Shown here: positions 7,820-16,546 of the stretch, in pieces
Numbering within the stretch: the stretch's first letter is position 1
Layout of the letters: each line of letters starts with the position of its first letter
Assembly (NCBI GenBank): GCA_022824585.1
Contig: JAJDZN010000113.1
Coordinates: 1-33,901 of the forward strand
Direction: 5' to 3'
Origin: Bryobacterales bacterium
GTDB taxonomy: Bacteria; Acidobacteriota; Terriglobia; Bryobacterales; UBA6623
Length of the DNA stretch: 33,901 bases
Notes under the pieces: model-generated
The model's database searches: none
What the model saw: only the letters and a program-made list of their open reading frames with translations
Told to the model about the DNA's origin: nothing
Position numbers and translations under genes: made by a program

Positions 7820-8962
7820 ATGCTTGAACCCACCAGCCAAACTTCCCTACGTAACGAGATCGAGCGGCAGATACGAGAGGATCGGGCGCTCCTGACTCAG
7901 CTCCGTTCCGAGGTTAGACTCCTAGTTCCAAAGACGCGACGCATTTCGCCTCGTTCGGCGTCGTCGATCTCCCTCGTCGCTGCCGATGGAGGCAACAACC
8001 AGCTGCGATTCGATCCGTTCCTTGTCCAACTGATCCGGGTCGTCGACAGTAGCAACAACGAATACTGCCTCGAAGCGCTTTCGCCGACGATGAGCGTGTC
8101 CACCCTCTCGGCGCGCCAGTTTGCCGACCCCGATCACCCGACCGCTCTGGGACGTCTAATGCGATTTCTGGGTGTCGAGGAGCTGTCATCGCTCAGCCAC
8201 ATGATTCGTTCTGATGGGAGCGGGCGACCAAACTCTCCGAGCTGGGTACAGGTTTACCGCGAGCTGGTCGAGTGGGCGATTCTCTTCGCCCTCGTGCGCG
8301 AGAAGGATTTCGCTACTGACACGCTTATCGTGTTTGACGGTTTCCTGCGCAGCAAGGTGTTTGCGAGGGATCTCTTCCGAAGGTACCGCGACGGCATTCA
8401 GGAGGGCATCGATCGCCACTATAGCGCCCACAGACGCCGCATCTTCCTCGTCGGCGTCGCTAAGCACAGCAAGGTCCTTTCACGGTATCGGTTGGCCATG
8501 GCGCTTGAAGGGGTGATGAAATCGCCATTCCCCTGCTATGTCGAGATTCCTCGCGAGTTGGAGGAGAAGGCCTACATATGGGCGGAGTACGCGCGCGGTG
8601 ACGATAACGTTGCTGAGGGTGGCGAGATCAATAAGTTCGTTGCCGGCAAGATGTTCTTCGTCAAGTTCGGTAGCGGACCAAGGGACCCTGTTTGGCCAAT
8701 CGACGTCTTTCTCTCTCAGTCAAACGATCATGCGACAATCTTCGGGTATCTGCTCGACGACGCCGTAGAGGGCTTTCCCGTACCGCTATATCCTCGTTCC
8801 CTCCAAAAGGCCCACGAGCACGCTGCCCTCGTCGACTTCGACATGGACATCCTACAGGACATGATTTTCAGCGGCCTACGTACAACCCTAGGGACGGAAG
8901 CTCCCGCCCTCGATGTGTTCCGATTGCAGGATGCCGACCCGGCGGCTCGTAGATACGAATAG
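7820..8962 (+). CDS. nurA: NurA-domain 5'-3' nuclease
   Basis: A 380-aa protein with the NurA layout. A coiled N-terminal helix is followed by the first catalytic aspartate block (SLVAADGGNNQLRF), then LIVFDGFLRS with a second acidic residue, and the VGVAKHSKVLSRYRL motif conserved in NurA. NurA is an Mn-dependent single-strand endonuclease and 5'-3' exonuclease that works with the HerA hexamer; in archaea the pair resects double-strand breaks. Here the HerA gene follows after 12 nt and a DNA methyltransferase overlaps the HerA end. That points to a DNA-processing or defence cassette rather than core repair. No strong ribosome binding site precedes the ATG. Confidence 0.85.
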   Translation: MLEPTSQTSLRNEIERQIREDRALLTQLRSEVRLLVPKTRRISPRSASSISLVAADGGNNQLRFDPFLVQLIRVVDSSNNEYCLEALSPTMSVSTLSARQFADPDHPTALGRLMRFLGVEELSSLSHMIRSDGSGRPNSPSWVQVYRELVEWAILFALVREKDFATDTLIVFDGFLRSKVFARDLFRRYRDGIQEGIDRHYSAHRRRIFLVGVAKHSKVLSRYRLAMALEGVMKSPFPCYVEIPRELEEKAYIWAEYARGDDNVAEGGEINKFVAGKMFFVKFGSGPRDPVWPIDVFLSQSNDHATIFGYLLDDAVEGFPVPLYPRSLQKAHEHAALVDFDMDILQDMIFSGLRTTLGTEAPALDVFRLQDADPAARRYE

Positions 8963-8974
8963 GGGGAGGTCCGT

Positions 8975-11110
8975 ATGGAGCTGTTTCCGAGACAACAGGT
9001 CGTCGGAGTCTTCCGGGGCTTTCGTGAAGGCGGCATGGAGTTTCATGCCGACCTAGCGTTACCTTACCGAAACGACTTCCAACGCATTCCAATGCACGGG
9101 CAGTTCGTCCTGGTCCAGCTCGAAACTCCCGAGGAGGCCGTACTGGGGCGTATTGCGTCATTCTCGTCGGAAGGCAAGCTGTCGTTCGGCAGTGGTGAGG
9201 AGTTCAATATTCGCGCTGTTCAAGAGCAGCGGTCGATCCCTGAGGATCTACGCGAGCAGTACCTGAAGTACCGCGTAAACATCCGCGTCCTAGGAGTCCT
9301 TAGGAACGGCGGCGGCGATGCCCTGACGTTTGTACCTTCGCATCGCCGACTGCCGCACGTGGGGAGTGCGGTCGCGTTTCCGTCGGGAGATGTGCTCAAA
9401 GAGGTCTGTGGGCATCGCGGTGACGGTGCCCAAATCGGCCACTTCGCGCTTGGCGAATACATCTACGCCGAGGGCAGTAGCACGACGACGATCGAGTCTT
9501 GGATGCGCGTCGAGGCCCCGGAGATCATGGTTCGATTTCCTGTTTCGAGCCTAGTGGCCCGCCGCAGCTTCGTCTTCGCGCGGGCCGGCTTCGGCAAGTC
9601 AAACCTGAACAAGCTGCTGTTCAGCAAGCTCTACAAAGGAGAGCCCACAGTCACGAAACGTGGAGACCGCAAAGTGCCCGTGGGTGCAATCATCTTCGAT
9701 CCCGATGGAGAGTACTTCTGGCCCGACGACAAAGGCCGCCCGGGTCTGTGTGACGTTCCCCATCTTCGAGACAAACTGGTCGTCTTCACGGCCCGTCAGG
9801 CCCCGAGTCCCTTTTATGGGTCTTTCATCGCGGGCGGCATCAAGCTCGACATTAGGCAGCTGCGGCCGAGCGATGTCATTTCGATCGCTCTGCCACCAGA
9901 GCGTCAAGACCAGCAGAATGTTGCCAAGCTCCGAGCCTTGTCACCACAGGCGTGGAGACAACTCGTGGATCTCGTCGATCGAGATAGGGGCGGCGCTGAC
10001 CTTGACGAAATAGCAGGGATCATGAAGCTCGATCCTGGTCGCCAAGAAGCCGAGGCTGTCGCCGCCCGGTCGAACATGACCAACGTGGTCGGACTGCTTC
10101 ACAACAGAAGCAGCCAGTTCATGGGCCTCTTGATGAAGGCTCTGGAATCCGGCAAGATCTGCGTCGTGGACGTCTCACAGATGCGTGGCGCGCAGTCCTT
10201 TATTCTTGCTGGGATCGTTCTTCGCCGGATCTTCAACCGCAATCAGGAGGAATTCACCAAGGCAGTGCCTCAAACCGTACCCGTGATTGCGGTCATCGAA
10301 GAAGCACAGGCTGTCCTGAATGAGCGTGCCGCGGCGGCCGAGCCATATATCGCTTGGGTCAAGGAGGGCCGAAAGTATGACCTTGGTGCGCTTCTGATCA
10401 CCCAGCAGCCTGGGGCGATTCCGAACGAGATTCTGAGCCAAGGGGACAATTGGTTCATATTTCATCTTCTATCGGCAGGTGATCTCGCCAGCGTGAAGCG
10501 AGCGAATGCCCACTTCAGCGACGACCTGCTCAGCTCTCTGTTGAACGAACCGATCGCAGGGCAGGGCATCTTCTGGAGTTCCGTCGGCGGCAAGCCATAT
10601 CCGATATCCATGCGTGCCCTGTCATTCGAGGAAACCTACGCGGCCGCTGATCCGACATACTCCCGTCAACCAGTCCCGACATTCGCAACAGAACTCCGGC
10701 GTGAGGCGGCGGTGTTGATCGATCAAGCTCGTGCATCAATGGATCAGGCCAAGGAGAACGCACAACCCGGCGGGACTGCTGAGTTCCCGAGAGATCCCCG
10801 TGGTGACGAAGGTGACGATGAACCACCGGATATGGAGGTGCACTACCAGCAGTCGGCCCGTCGTGCTGTGGAGCAAGATGCCGAGGTGATGGGGAAGCTC
10901 AAAGGCGATGGTGCCGCTTGGGGACACGTCCGGCGAGTCATCGCTAAAGCCCTACCCGCGACTCTGGATAACCGGGATCAGAAGGCGTACGAGCTGGTTG
11001 TCCCGACCATGATTGCGATCTTTGGAGCACAACGGCACGGGTGGCACTCATTCAAGCATGGCCCCAAGCAAACCGCGTACATCAGGCTCGGCCCGGAAAG
11101 CCAAGACTGA
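8975..11110 (+). CDS. herA: HerA-family DNA translocase ATPase
   Basis: A 711-aa FtsK/HerA-superfamily ATPase. An N-terminal HAS-barrel segment (ELFPRQQVVGVFRGF) docks NurA in known complexes. Walker A is at about residues 202-209 (ARAGFGKS), followed by IIFDPDGEYFW, Walker B at about 438 (VIAVIEEAQAVLN), and the TQQPGAIPNEILSQ and NWFIFHLLS motifs typical of HerA. A strong GGGGAGG lies five nt before the ATG. After about residue 590 there is a charged linker and a small C-terminal domain (WGHVRRVIAKALPATL) not found in minimal archaeal HerA. Its role is to translocate double-stranded DNA and feed NurA. The stop lies inside the 5' end of the methyltransferase frame, indicating one operon. Confidence 0.9.
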   Translation: MELFPRQQVVGVFRGFREGGMEFHADLALPYRNDFQRIPMHGQFVLVQLETPEEAVLGRIASFSSEGKLSFGSGEEFNIRAVQEQRSIPEDLREQYLKYRVNIRVLGVLRNGGGDALTFVPSHRRLPHVGSAVAFPSGDVLKEVCGHRGDGAQIGHFALGEYIYAEGSSTTTIESWMRVEAPEIMVRFPVSSLVARRSFVFARAGFGKSNLNKLLFSKLYKGEPTVTKRGDRKVPVGAIIFDPDGEYFWPDDKGRPGLCDVPHLRDKLVVFTARQAPSPFYGSFIAGGIKLDIRQLRPSDVISIALPPERQDQQNVAKLRALSPQAWRQLVDLVDRDRGGADLDEIAGIMKLDPGRQEAEAVAARSNMTNVVGLLHNRSSQFMGLLMKALESGKICVVDVSQMRGAQSFILAGIVLRRIFNRNQEEFTKAVPQTVPVIAVIEEAQAVLNERAAAAEPYIAWVKEGRKYDLGALLITQQPGAIPNEILSQGDNWFIFHLLSAGDLASVKRANAHFSDDLLSSLLNEPIAGQGIFWSSVGGKPYPISMRALSFEETYAAADPTYSRQPVPTFATELRREAAVLIDQARASMDQAKENAQPGGTAEFPRDPRGDEGDDEPPDMEVHYQQSARRAVEQDAEVMGKLKGDGAAWGHVRRVIAKALPATLDNRDQKAYELVVPTMIAIFGAQRHGWHSFKHGPKQTAYIRLGPESQD

Positions 11111-12239
11111 GCACGGTCTCACGATGATCACAGCGGAAACCGCGCGGCTAAACGCCATTTGCCCCTATTTCACGATGTTCCCTTTGGATTTTCCTCTGGG
11201 CGTTCTCAAGGTGCGCGCAACACGGAATGCACGCGTTCTTGACCCGTTTTGTGGCCGCGGGACGACAAGCTTCGCCGCAAGGCTGCTCGGCCTGCAAACG
11301 ATCGGTATCGATGCCTCACGGGTGGCCATAGCCGCGACTCAGGCCAAGCTTGTCGCGCCTACACCAGAAGAGATTGTCAATGCAGCGAGAGTGGCTCTAA
11401 GTGGAGCGCGACAGAGCGTCGAAGTCCCCGAAGGAGCATTCTGGACCTTGGCCTATCACCGTGATGTCTTGCGAGACATCTGCCTGATCCGACATGCGCT
11501 GCTGAGAGATCCCCTCGATTCACAGGTGGCGCCCGCCCTCCGTGGGATCATCTTGGGTGCGCTGCACGGCCCAGTGGGTCGAACTAAGCAGTCGTATTTT
11601 TCGAACCAAAGCCCGCGCACCTACGGGCCGAAGCCTGCGTACGCGGTCAGATTCTGGACAAAACGAGGGCTAATGCCCCCTCGTGTCAATGTTCTCGCCA
11701 TAATCGCAGAACGAGCGCAGCGGTATTACGGGAACGCATCTGAGAGAGTTATCGGAGCGGCGATAGAGGGAGACAGCCGACGGAGAGCGACGCTGGACGA
11801 AGCCTGCGAAATCATAGGCAAGTTCGATTGGATTGTTACCTCACCACCGTACTACGGGCTACGAACATACCTGCCTGATCAGTGGATTCGAAACTGGTTC
11901 CTCGGCGGCCCTGCGACGGTCGATTACACGTCCAAAGGGCAGCTCTCACACTCAGGCCCCGACAGGTTTGTCACCGATCTTCGAGACGTATGGGCAAATG
12001 TCGGCACACACTGCAGACCGGGAGCCACCATGGTCGTTCGATTTGGCTCTATACCTTGTCGCCAGGTGGAAGATCCCGTGCAGCTTATCTCAGCGTCCCT
12101 CGAAGCGACGGGCTGGGTGAAGACCAATGTGCGGCCCGCCAATAGTGCGGCCCGGGGAAAGCGCCAGGCAGATACTTTCCATCGACAGCGTAGTGCACCG
12201 TGCGAGGAGGTAGACGCTTGGGCACAGTGGCGGCCATGA
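11058..12239 (+). CDS. DNA methyltransferase, N4-cytosine/N6-adenine type
   Basis: A SAM-dependent DNA methylase. Motif I reads LDPFCGRGTT, followed by GIDASRVAIAATQAKL. The catalytic motif IV is TSPPYYGLRTY, about 200 residues later; the serine form is more usual in N4-cytosine enzymes than the DPPY form of N6-adenine enzymes. The intervening 200 residues could hold target recognition. I chose the ATG at 11058, which overlaps HerA by 53 nt. A TTG at 11013 and an ATG at 11124 are alternatives, and none has a clear RBS. The protein could mark self DNA against the NurA-HerA nuclease; that is inferred from context. Confidence 0.85.
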   Translation: MAPSKPRTSGSARKAKTEHGLTMITAETARLNAICPYFTMFPLDFPLGVLKVRATRNARVLDPFCGRGTTSFAARLLGLQTIGIDASRVAIAATQAKLVAPTPEEIVNAARVALSGARQSVEVPEGAFWTLAYHRDVLRDICLIRHALLRDPLDSQVAPALRGIILGALHGPVGRTKQSYFSNQSPRTYGPKPAYAVRFWTKRGLMPPRVNVLAIIAERAQRYYGNASERVIGAAIEGDSRRRATLDEACEIIGKFDWIVTSPPYYGLRTYLPDQWIRNWFLGGPATVDYTSKGQLSHSGPDRFVTDLRDVWANVGTHCRPGATMVVRFGSIPCRQVEDPVQLISASLEATGWVKTNVRPANSAARGKRQADTFHRQRSAPCEEVDAWAQWRP

Positions 12240-12490
12240 TCCCAAGCGATGTGCAGCCTGCTTCTCCTTTGATCCTGTCGTGTTCCCGCACGGAAGACGA
12301 TCGATCAATGAGAGTGCTGTGCCGAAATGGTCGTCGCCCACCTGAGATCAGTTGCGCCTTGATCCCGCACTTCGGAGAGTGGTGGACCAAGCCGGAAATA
12401 TCCAGGATGTCTTGGCCGCGTGCACTCCTGGTTCACGGCGGGCGTTAGCGCGGTTGAACACCGTTGGCTATGCCATGATGGGCACCAGAA

Positions 12491-13825
12491 ATGGCCTCTC
12501 ACATCCACGAGCGGGCGGTGAGCACGCTGATGCGAGAGCTCACCAGGATCGTCTCGCAAGAGGTGCGCGATCCGGCGGTAGTAGCCGTCCGAGTGAGCAA
12601 GGTCGAGCTCTCGCACGACAAGCGCAACGCACACGTCTTGGTCGCGTTCTGGGATCCCAAAGACGGCGAAGAGCCGGACCGGGAACCGTTGGAAGCCCTC
12701 GAGCGCGCGACCCCGTTCATTCGCAAGTCGCTGGGCCGCAGCTTGCGCATGCGCCACGTGCCGGAACTGCGATTCTCGTACGATCTGGCCGAGCAGCACA
12801 CCAGTCGCATTGAGACGCTGCTCGAGGGCATTCGCGACGAAACCAAGAAGGGGCTTGGGGTGCTTTTCGCAGCCATCGCCCTGCAAGCAGCGGGGATCGC
12901 TGGTGCCTCAGCACTGGAACGGCTAGAGTCCTCAGCGGCGATTATGGGGAGCGAGTTCCGCATAGCTTGCTACGCCCCTACCAAGAAAGTCGCAGCCGGA
13001 GCGGTCACCGCCGCCTTTGACGAAGTCAGGCGGGTAGATGCCCTGCTGAGCAACTATAAGCAGGACAGCGAGCTGAGCCGGGTTAACCGAGAGGCTAGTG
13101 GTGGCGAAGTACAGGTGTCGGAGGAACTGGCGGCACTGCTGGACCGCTGCCTGAGCTACTCCCGTGCAAGCGAGGGTGCCTTCGATATCACCGTCGGGGC
13201 GCTAGTCAAGGCTTGGGGGTTCTATGGAGGCGAGGGCAAGATGCCCCGCCCCTGGACTCTGTGGTGGGCGAGGAGACACAGCGGCTATCAGCACCTGCTG
13301 GTGGACCAGGCGAAGGGGACAGTACGGTTTACGCGGTCGGGCTTGCAGCTGGACCCGGGGGGTATCGGGAAAGGCTATGCAGTGGACCGTGCGATCGCGG
13401 CCCTGCGAAAGTATGGAGTCGAGACCGCGCTAGTCAGCTCAGGCACGAGCAGCATCTATGCGCTAGGAGCGCCGCCCGACAACGCCGATGGTTGGGATCT
13501 GGACGTCCGGGGAGCCGACGCCAACGACAGTGAATTCATGACCGTGACGCTGAAGGACGAGAGTCTGTCGACCTCCGGCTCCTACGAGAAGTTCTTCGAC
13601 AAGGACGGCACGCGCTACGGCCATATCCTCGACCCGCGCACAGGGCAGCCTGCGCTGGGAATGACCGCGGTTTCCGTGATTGGGCCGAACGCGATCGACA
13701 CCGAGGCTTGGTCGACTGCGCTGTTTGTCAACGGCGCCAAGTGGGCGCGCAAGCATGGTGTCCCGGAGGGGCGGGTGTTGCTCTGCCCGGAGGGCGAGGC
13801 TTGCAGCTGGCTCGCCGAGGAGTGA
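12491..13825 (+). CDS. RbfA-ApbE fusion (ribosome-binding factor A joined to FAD:protein FMN transferase)
   Basis: Residues 1-120 are a complete RbfA, the cold-shock 30S maturation factor (MRELTRIVSQEVRDPAVV, VRVSKVELSHDKRNAHV). Residues 122-141 are a hydrophobic, signal-like stretch. Residues 145-444 are ApbE, which transfers FMN to a threonine of target flavoproteins outside the cytoplasm. ApbE motifs visible are IMGSEFRI, DPGGIGKGYAVDRA, TSGSYEKFF, GHILDPRTGQP and ATALF-like STALFVNGA. No stop separates the two. An in-frame GTG at 12860, preceded by AGGGG at 12849-12853 with 6-nt spacing, could start a free 321-aa ApbE of normal length with its own signal. The two halves act in different compartments, so dual initiation is plausible. 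Confidence 0.85.
   Translation: MASHIHERAVSTLMRELTRIVSQEVRDPAVVAVRVSKVELSHDKRNAHVLVAFWDPKDGEEPDREPLEALERATPFIRKSLGRSLRMRHVPELRFSYDLAEQHTSRIETLLEGIRDETKKGLGVLFAAIALQAAGIAGASALERLESSAAIMGSEFRIACYAPTKKVAAGAVTAAFDEVRRVDALLSNYKQDSELSRVNREASGGEVQVSEELAALLDRCLSYSRASEGAFDITVGALVKAWGFYGGEGKMPRPWTLWWARRHSGYQHLLVDQAKGTVRFTRSGLQLDPGGIGKGYAVDRAIAALRKYGVETALVSSGTSSIYALGAPPDNADGWDLDVRGADANDSEFMTVTLKDESLSTSGSYEKFFDKDGTRYGHILDPRTGQPALGMTAVSVIGPNAIDTEAWSTALFVNGAKWARKHGVPEGRVLLCPEGEACSWLAEE
12860..12862 (+). promoter_or_regulatory. possible internal start codon for free ApbE
   Basis: This GTG is in frame with the fusion and follows AGGGG by 6 nt. It would yield a 321-aa ApbE beginning with a hydrophobic signal-like segment, which is the family's usual form. 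Confidence 0.4.
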
Positions 13826-13844
13826 GGCGGGCGAAGCAGCGGTC

Positions 13845-14870
13845 TTAGTTCACTTCCGCACTGGCCGGGACGGAGCCAGGCGATTTAGGGTGCGGGTGGC
13901 GGAAGAAGTCGACGGCCGACGCCTTGTGCACGCAGGATATGGTGCAGGCCGGGGCGCACGCTTTCGGCGTGTGGTAGGCAAGGCGGATGTCTTGGACGGT
14001 GTAATCGGAGAGCGGGATTCCGGGAGTCCCGCGCTGCTGGGAGCAGTAGTGCACGAGCCCGTCCTCGCAAATGTAGAGGTAGCGGGCACCGGCGCGGCAG
14101 TTCCACTTGTTGACGTTGCCGTGGACCAGATTGTCTTGGAAAAACGTTAGGCGGCTGTAGCCACGCTTGGAAAGGGCTTTTACCCGCTCGTAGACCCTTC
14201 TTTCCACCTTGCCCAGCGGCTTGAGCTGGCCATCTCCGTCGTGGATTACGCCGACAGTGCTGGTGAAGCCCAGTGCCGTAGCACGCTTGGCAACGGTGTA
14301 TGCGTCGCCTGGGTTGGGGATGCCCGATCCGACAACAGAGTTGATGTTGACCTCAAAATCAGCATGCTCGGCCAGCATCTCCAGCTTTCGGTCGAGCACG
14401 CGCAGGCTCTTCATCGAGGTCTGGTCGGGCTCGACGTTGTCGATGCTGATCTGGAGATACTCCAAGCCGGCATCGTTGAGCTGCTGAATGCGCGAAGGAC
14501 CGAGCAAGTAGCCGTTCGTGATCAGGCCCGCGAGCATGCCGCGGGAGCGGATGTGGCGAATCAAGTCATCCAACTGCGGGTGCAGCATGGGCTCGCCGCC
14601 GCTCATCGTGATGCAGCTGACACCGAGATCGGCCAAGGCGTCGGCGCGTTCAACCAAGACGTCGAAAGCAACGGGCGACGAGACATGGTCGTACTCGTTG
14701 CAATAGGCACAGGCGATGTTGCAACGCCTGGTCGGGATCATGTGGGCCAAGACCGGGTGGTCGGTATTGACCAGCGCCTTGGCGATCATGCGGGCTTCGC
14801 GAAGACCGCGATTGAGGCCAAGCATCTTGCGGCGAATGCGCGTGCGCATGGGTACGGGTACGTTCGGCAT
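13845..14870 (-). CDS. radical SAM protein with C-terminal cysteine-rich domain
   Basis: A 341-aa radical SAM enzyme. The [4Fe-4S] cluster that cleaves S-adenosylmethionine is held by Cys50, Cys54 and Cys57 (CNIACAYC). The SGGEP strand and the ITNGYLL and YLQISID segments mark the TIM barrel. After the barrel, cysteines at NCRAG, YICEDG, HYCSQQ, ACAPACTISC suggest a SPASM/twitch-like auxiliary cluster domain. The family modifies peptides, cofactors or lipids, but no partner gene is nearby to suggest the substrate. It converges with the RbfA-ApbE gene, with only 19 nt between the two ends. Confidence 0.85.
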   Translation of the reverse strand: MPNVPVPMRTRIRRKMLGLNRGLREARMIAKALVNTDHPVLAHMIPTRRCNIACAYCNEYDHVSSPVAFDVLVERADALADLGVSCITMSGGEPMLHPQLDDLIRHIRSRGMLAGLITNGYLLGPSRIQQLNDAGLEYLQISIDNVEPDQTSMKSLRVLDRKLEMLAEHADFEVNINSVVGSGIPNPGDAYTVAKRATALGFTSTVGVIHDGDGQLKPLGKVERRVYERVKALSKRGYSRLTFFQDNLVHGNVNKWNCRAGARYLYICEDGLVHYCSQQRGTPGIPLSDYTVQDIRLAYHTPKACAPACTISCVHKASAVDFFRHPHPKSPGSVPASAEVN

Positions 14871-14977
14871 CGCAGTCGCGCGGCAGCAGCGGGCGAGGCT
14901 CCCGCATACGCCTCAACCGTCAATTATAGGTGCGGAGCAAGGGAATCAAGCGTCCAGGGGTGCATGGCCCATCAGGC

Positions 14978-15007
14978 TTGCTCCCCTTCGGGAGCATGGT
15001 GTACAGT
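14978..15007 (+). promoter_or_regulatory. possible promoter of the tRNA pair
   Basis: A TTGCTC hexamer (14978-14983), 18-bp spacer and TACAGT (15002-15007) put transcription start a few nt before the mature end of tRNA-Gly. It overlaps a GCTCCC-CTTC-GGGAGC hairpin at 14980-14995. Confidence 0.35.
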
Positions 15008-15019
15008 TAGGTCTTAGAA

Positions 15020-15095
15020 GCGGGAGTAACTCAGTTGGTAGAGTGCGACCTTGCCAAGGTCGATGTCGCGGGTTCGAGTCCCGTCTCCCGCTCCA
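15020..15095 (+). tRNA. tRNA-Gly (anticodon GCC)
   Basis: Full cloverleaf. Acceptor arms GCGGGAG/CTCCCGC, anticodon stem CGACC/GGTCG with loop TTGCCAA, T-arm with GTTCGAGTC, and an encoded CCA end. The anticodon GCC reads glycine codons GGC and GGT. Confidence 0.97.
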
Positions 15096-15128
15096 TACTC
15101 GGGAAGGCTTCAGGCAAGCCGAGGTTTC

Positions 15129-15203
<75 letters not shown>

Positions 15204-15631
15204 TCCTATAGCTGCTTGAATAGGCATTAGCTAGCTTTATTTTCAGCTACTTGCGCGAGTCGTGGCGCATGTCCCACGCGTTCCGTTCGAGAGCAGGTGA
15301 GAGCAGTCGGGGCCATTCCAGAGCACCTGAAACGCGAAAATGGTCCCAATATGGTCCCGCTGAATTAGGTCTCATCCGGCGTTCTAACTGAGATGCGCGG
15401 GGTTGCCGCATGGTGGGCGACCCTAAGCGAATACATCGCAATACTGCTTGTCAAGGCGTAGAAGACGTGACCCGACTCTCCATGAATGGGGAGCCTCAAG
15501 AAGTGCCACCGCGGTCCCTAGGCTGTGTCGAGGGCTCCACGCATGACCATATCCGCCAACGCAGCGCAGACCAGAGGCGGGCTCGCCTGTGGCTGCGGGC
15601 GTTTCGGCAACTGCAGTCCTCCATCGCCCTC
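15204..15631. other. gene-poor stretch after the tRNA genes
   Basis: About 430 nt between tRNA-Cys and the AbiEii stop. I see no supportable gene. A short direct repeat (ATGGTCCC twice near 15340-15357) is present. No integrase fragment could be recognised, although the location beside a tRNA is typical for one. Confidence 0.4.
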
Positions 15632-16546
15632 TCATTGCAACAGCCGTTCGAGTGCACGGCGCTGCGCGGTATGCTTGTCCGGATTGGACTGCTTCAACCT
15701 CTTCAGGTTGACCAGCTTCCAGCGAACAGCTGGCAGTTCCGCGGCCACGGGCAACCCGATCAGACCGAAGTCCGGCTCGGCGTCGTGTAGGGAGAGCAGG
15801 AAGGCCGCGATATCGCCTTGCAGCCGCGATCGGATATCCGCGTGCAGCTGCCGGGCCGTCTCGGCGAGCGCCTGGAGGGATACGGCCTCGCGCGTCATTC
15901 CCACGAACTCTTCGTCGTAGAGATCTTCTCTGAGGGACGCCGACTGAGCTAGCAGCTCGTGCATCGGTCGCCCCGAACTCGCCACATAGACCATGAATGT
16001 GCGGAAGAGCTCGTCGGTGAGGCCTTCGTTGTCATAGAGAAGCCTTATGTCGAACAGATCGCGCGGATGCCGACGATCAAGCGCCGCGTGTAGCTTGCCG
16101 CCATACAGATCCTCGAAGGCGAGAACGTTTGCCTGGACGAACCCGAATTGCTCCGTTACTCTTTCGGAGACGACCATCGACCGTGGCGGATGCACCGCCC
16201 CCCGAGTCACAGGGGAAGCCTCGATCTTGACCCGCACCCGTCCGGATCGCACCACGATACGGGTATCAGCGCCTCCGCCGCCAGCGACACGGCGCGCATC
16301 GATCCGAGGGTTGCGCTGCCGGACCGCCAGCACGATGCGATTGAACGCGTCATCGATTTCCCTGAGCGACGACTGGCGGTCCGCGATGGGCAACCAGGTC
16401 AAATCGATATCGACCGACAACCTCGGCAAGTCCCTGCAGAACAGGTTGATGGCCGTACCGCCCTTGAGCGCGAACGCGGTCTGCTGAGCGATGTCCGGTA
16501 GGACGCTCACCAGCAGGCGGACCTGCGCCACGTACCGGTCAAGCAT
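15632..16546 (-). CDS. AbiEii/AbiGii-family nucleotidyltransferase toxin
   Basis: A 304-aa toxin of the type IV AbiE systems. The nucleotidyltransferase signature is KGGTAINLF at residues 28-36, followed by the metal-binding pair in SVDIDLTW (Asp46 and Asp48). A later KIEASPV stretch belongs to the same fold. These enzymes block growth by adding nucleotides to acceptors such as tRNA ends; phage infection can release them. Its ATG overlaps the antitoxin stop by 8 nt, the usual AbiE arrangement. The length fits the family and nothing looks broken. Confidence 0.9.
   Translation of the reverse strand: MLDRYVAQVRLLVSVLPDIAQQTAFALKGGTAINLFCRDLPRLSVDIDLTWLPIADRQSSLREIDDAFNRIVLAVRQRNPRIDARRVAGGGGADTRIVVRSGRVRVKIEASPVTRGAVHPPRSMVVSERVTEQFGFVQANVLAFEDLYGGKLHAALDRRHPRDLFDIRLLYDNEGLTDELFRTFMVYVASSGRPMHELLAQSASLREDLYDEEFVGMTREAVSLQALAETARQLHADIRSRLQGDIAAFLLSLHDAEPDFGLIGLPVAAELPAVRWKLVNLKRLKQSNPDKHTAQRRALERLLQ

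Noticed and set aside
15247..15441. Minus-strand 64-aa frame after the tRNA genes as an integrase remnant
   Set aside because: No recombinase motif (no R-H-R-Y residues) is visible and composition is not informative.
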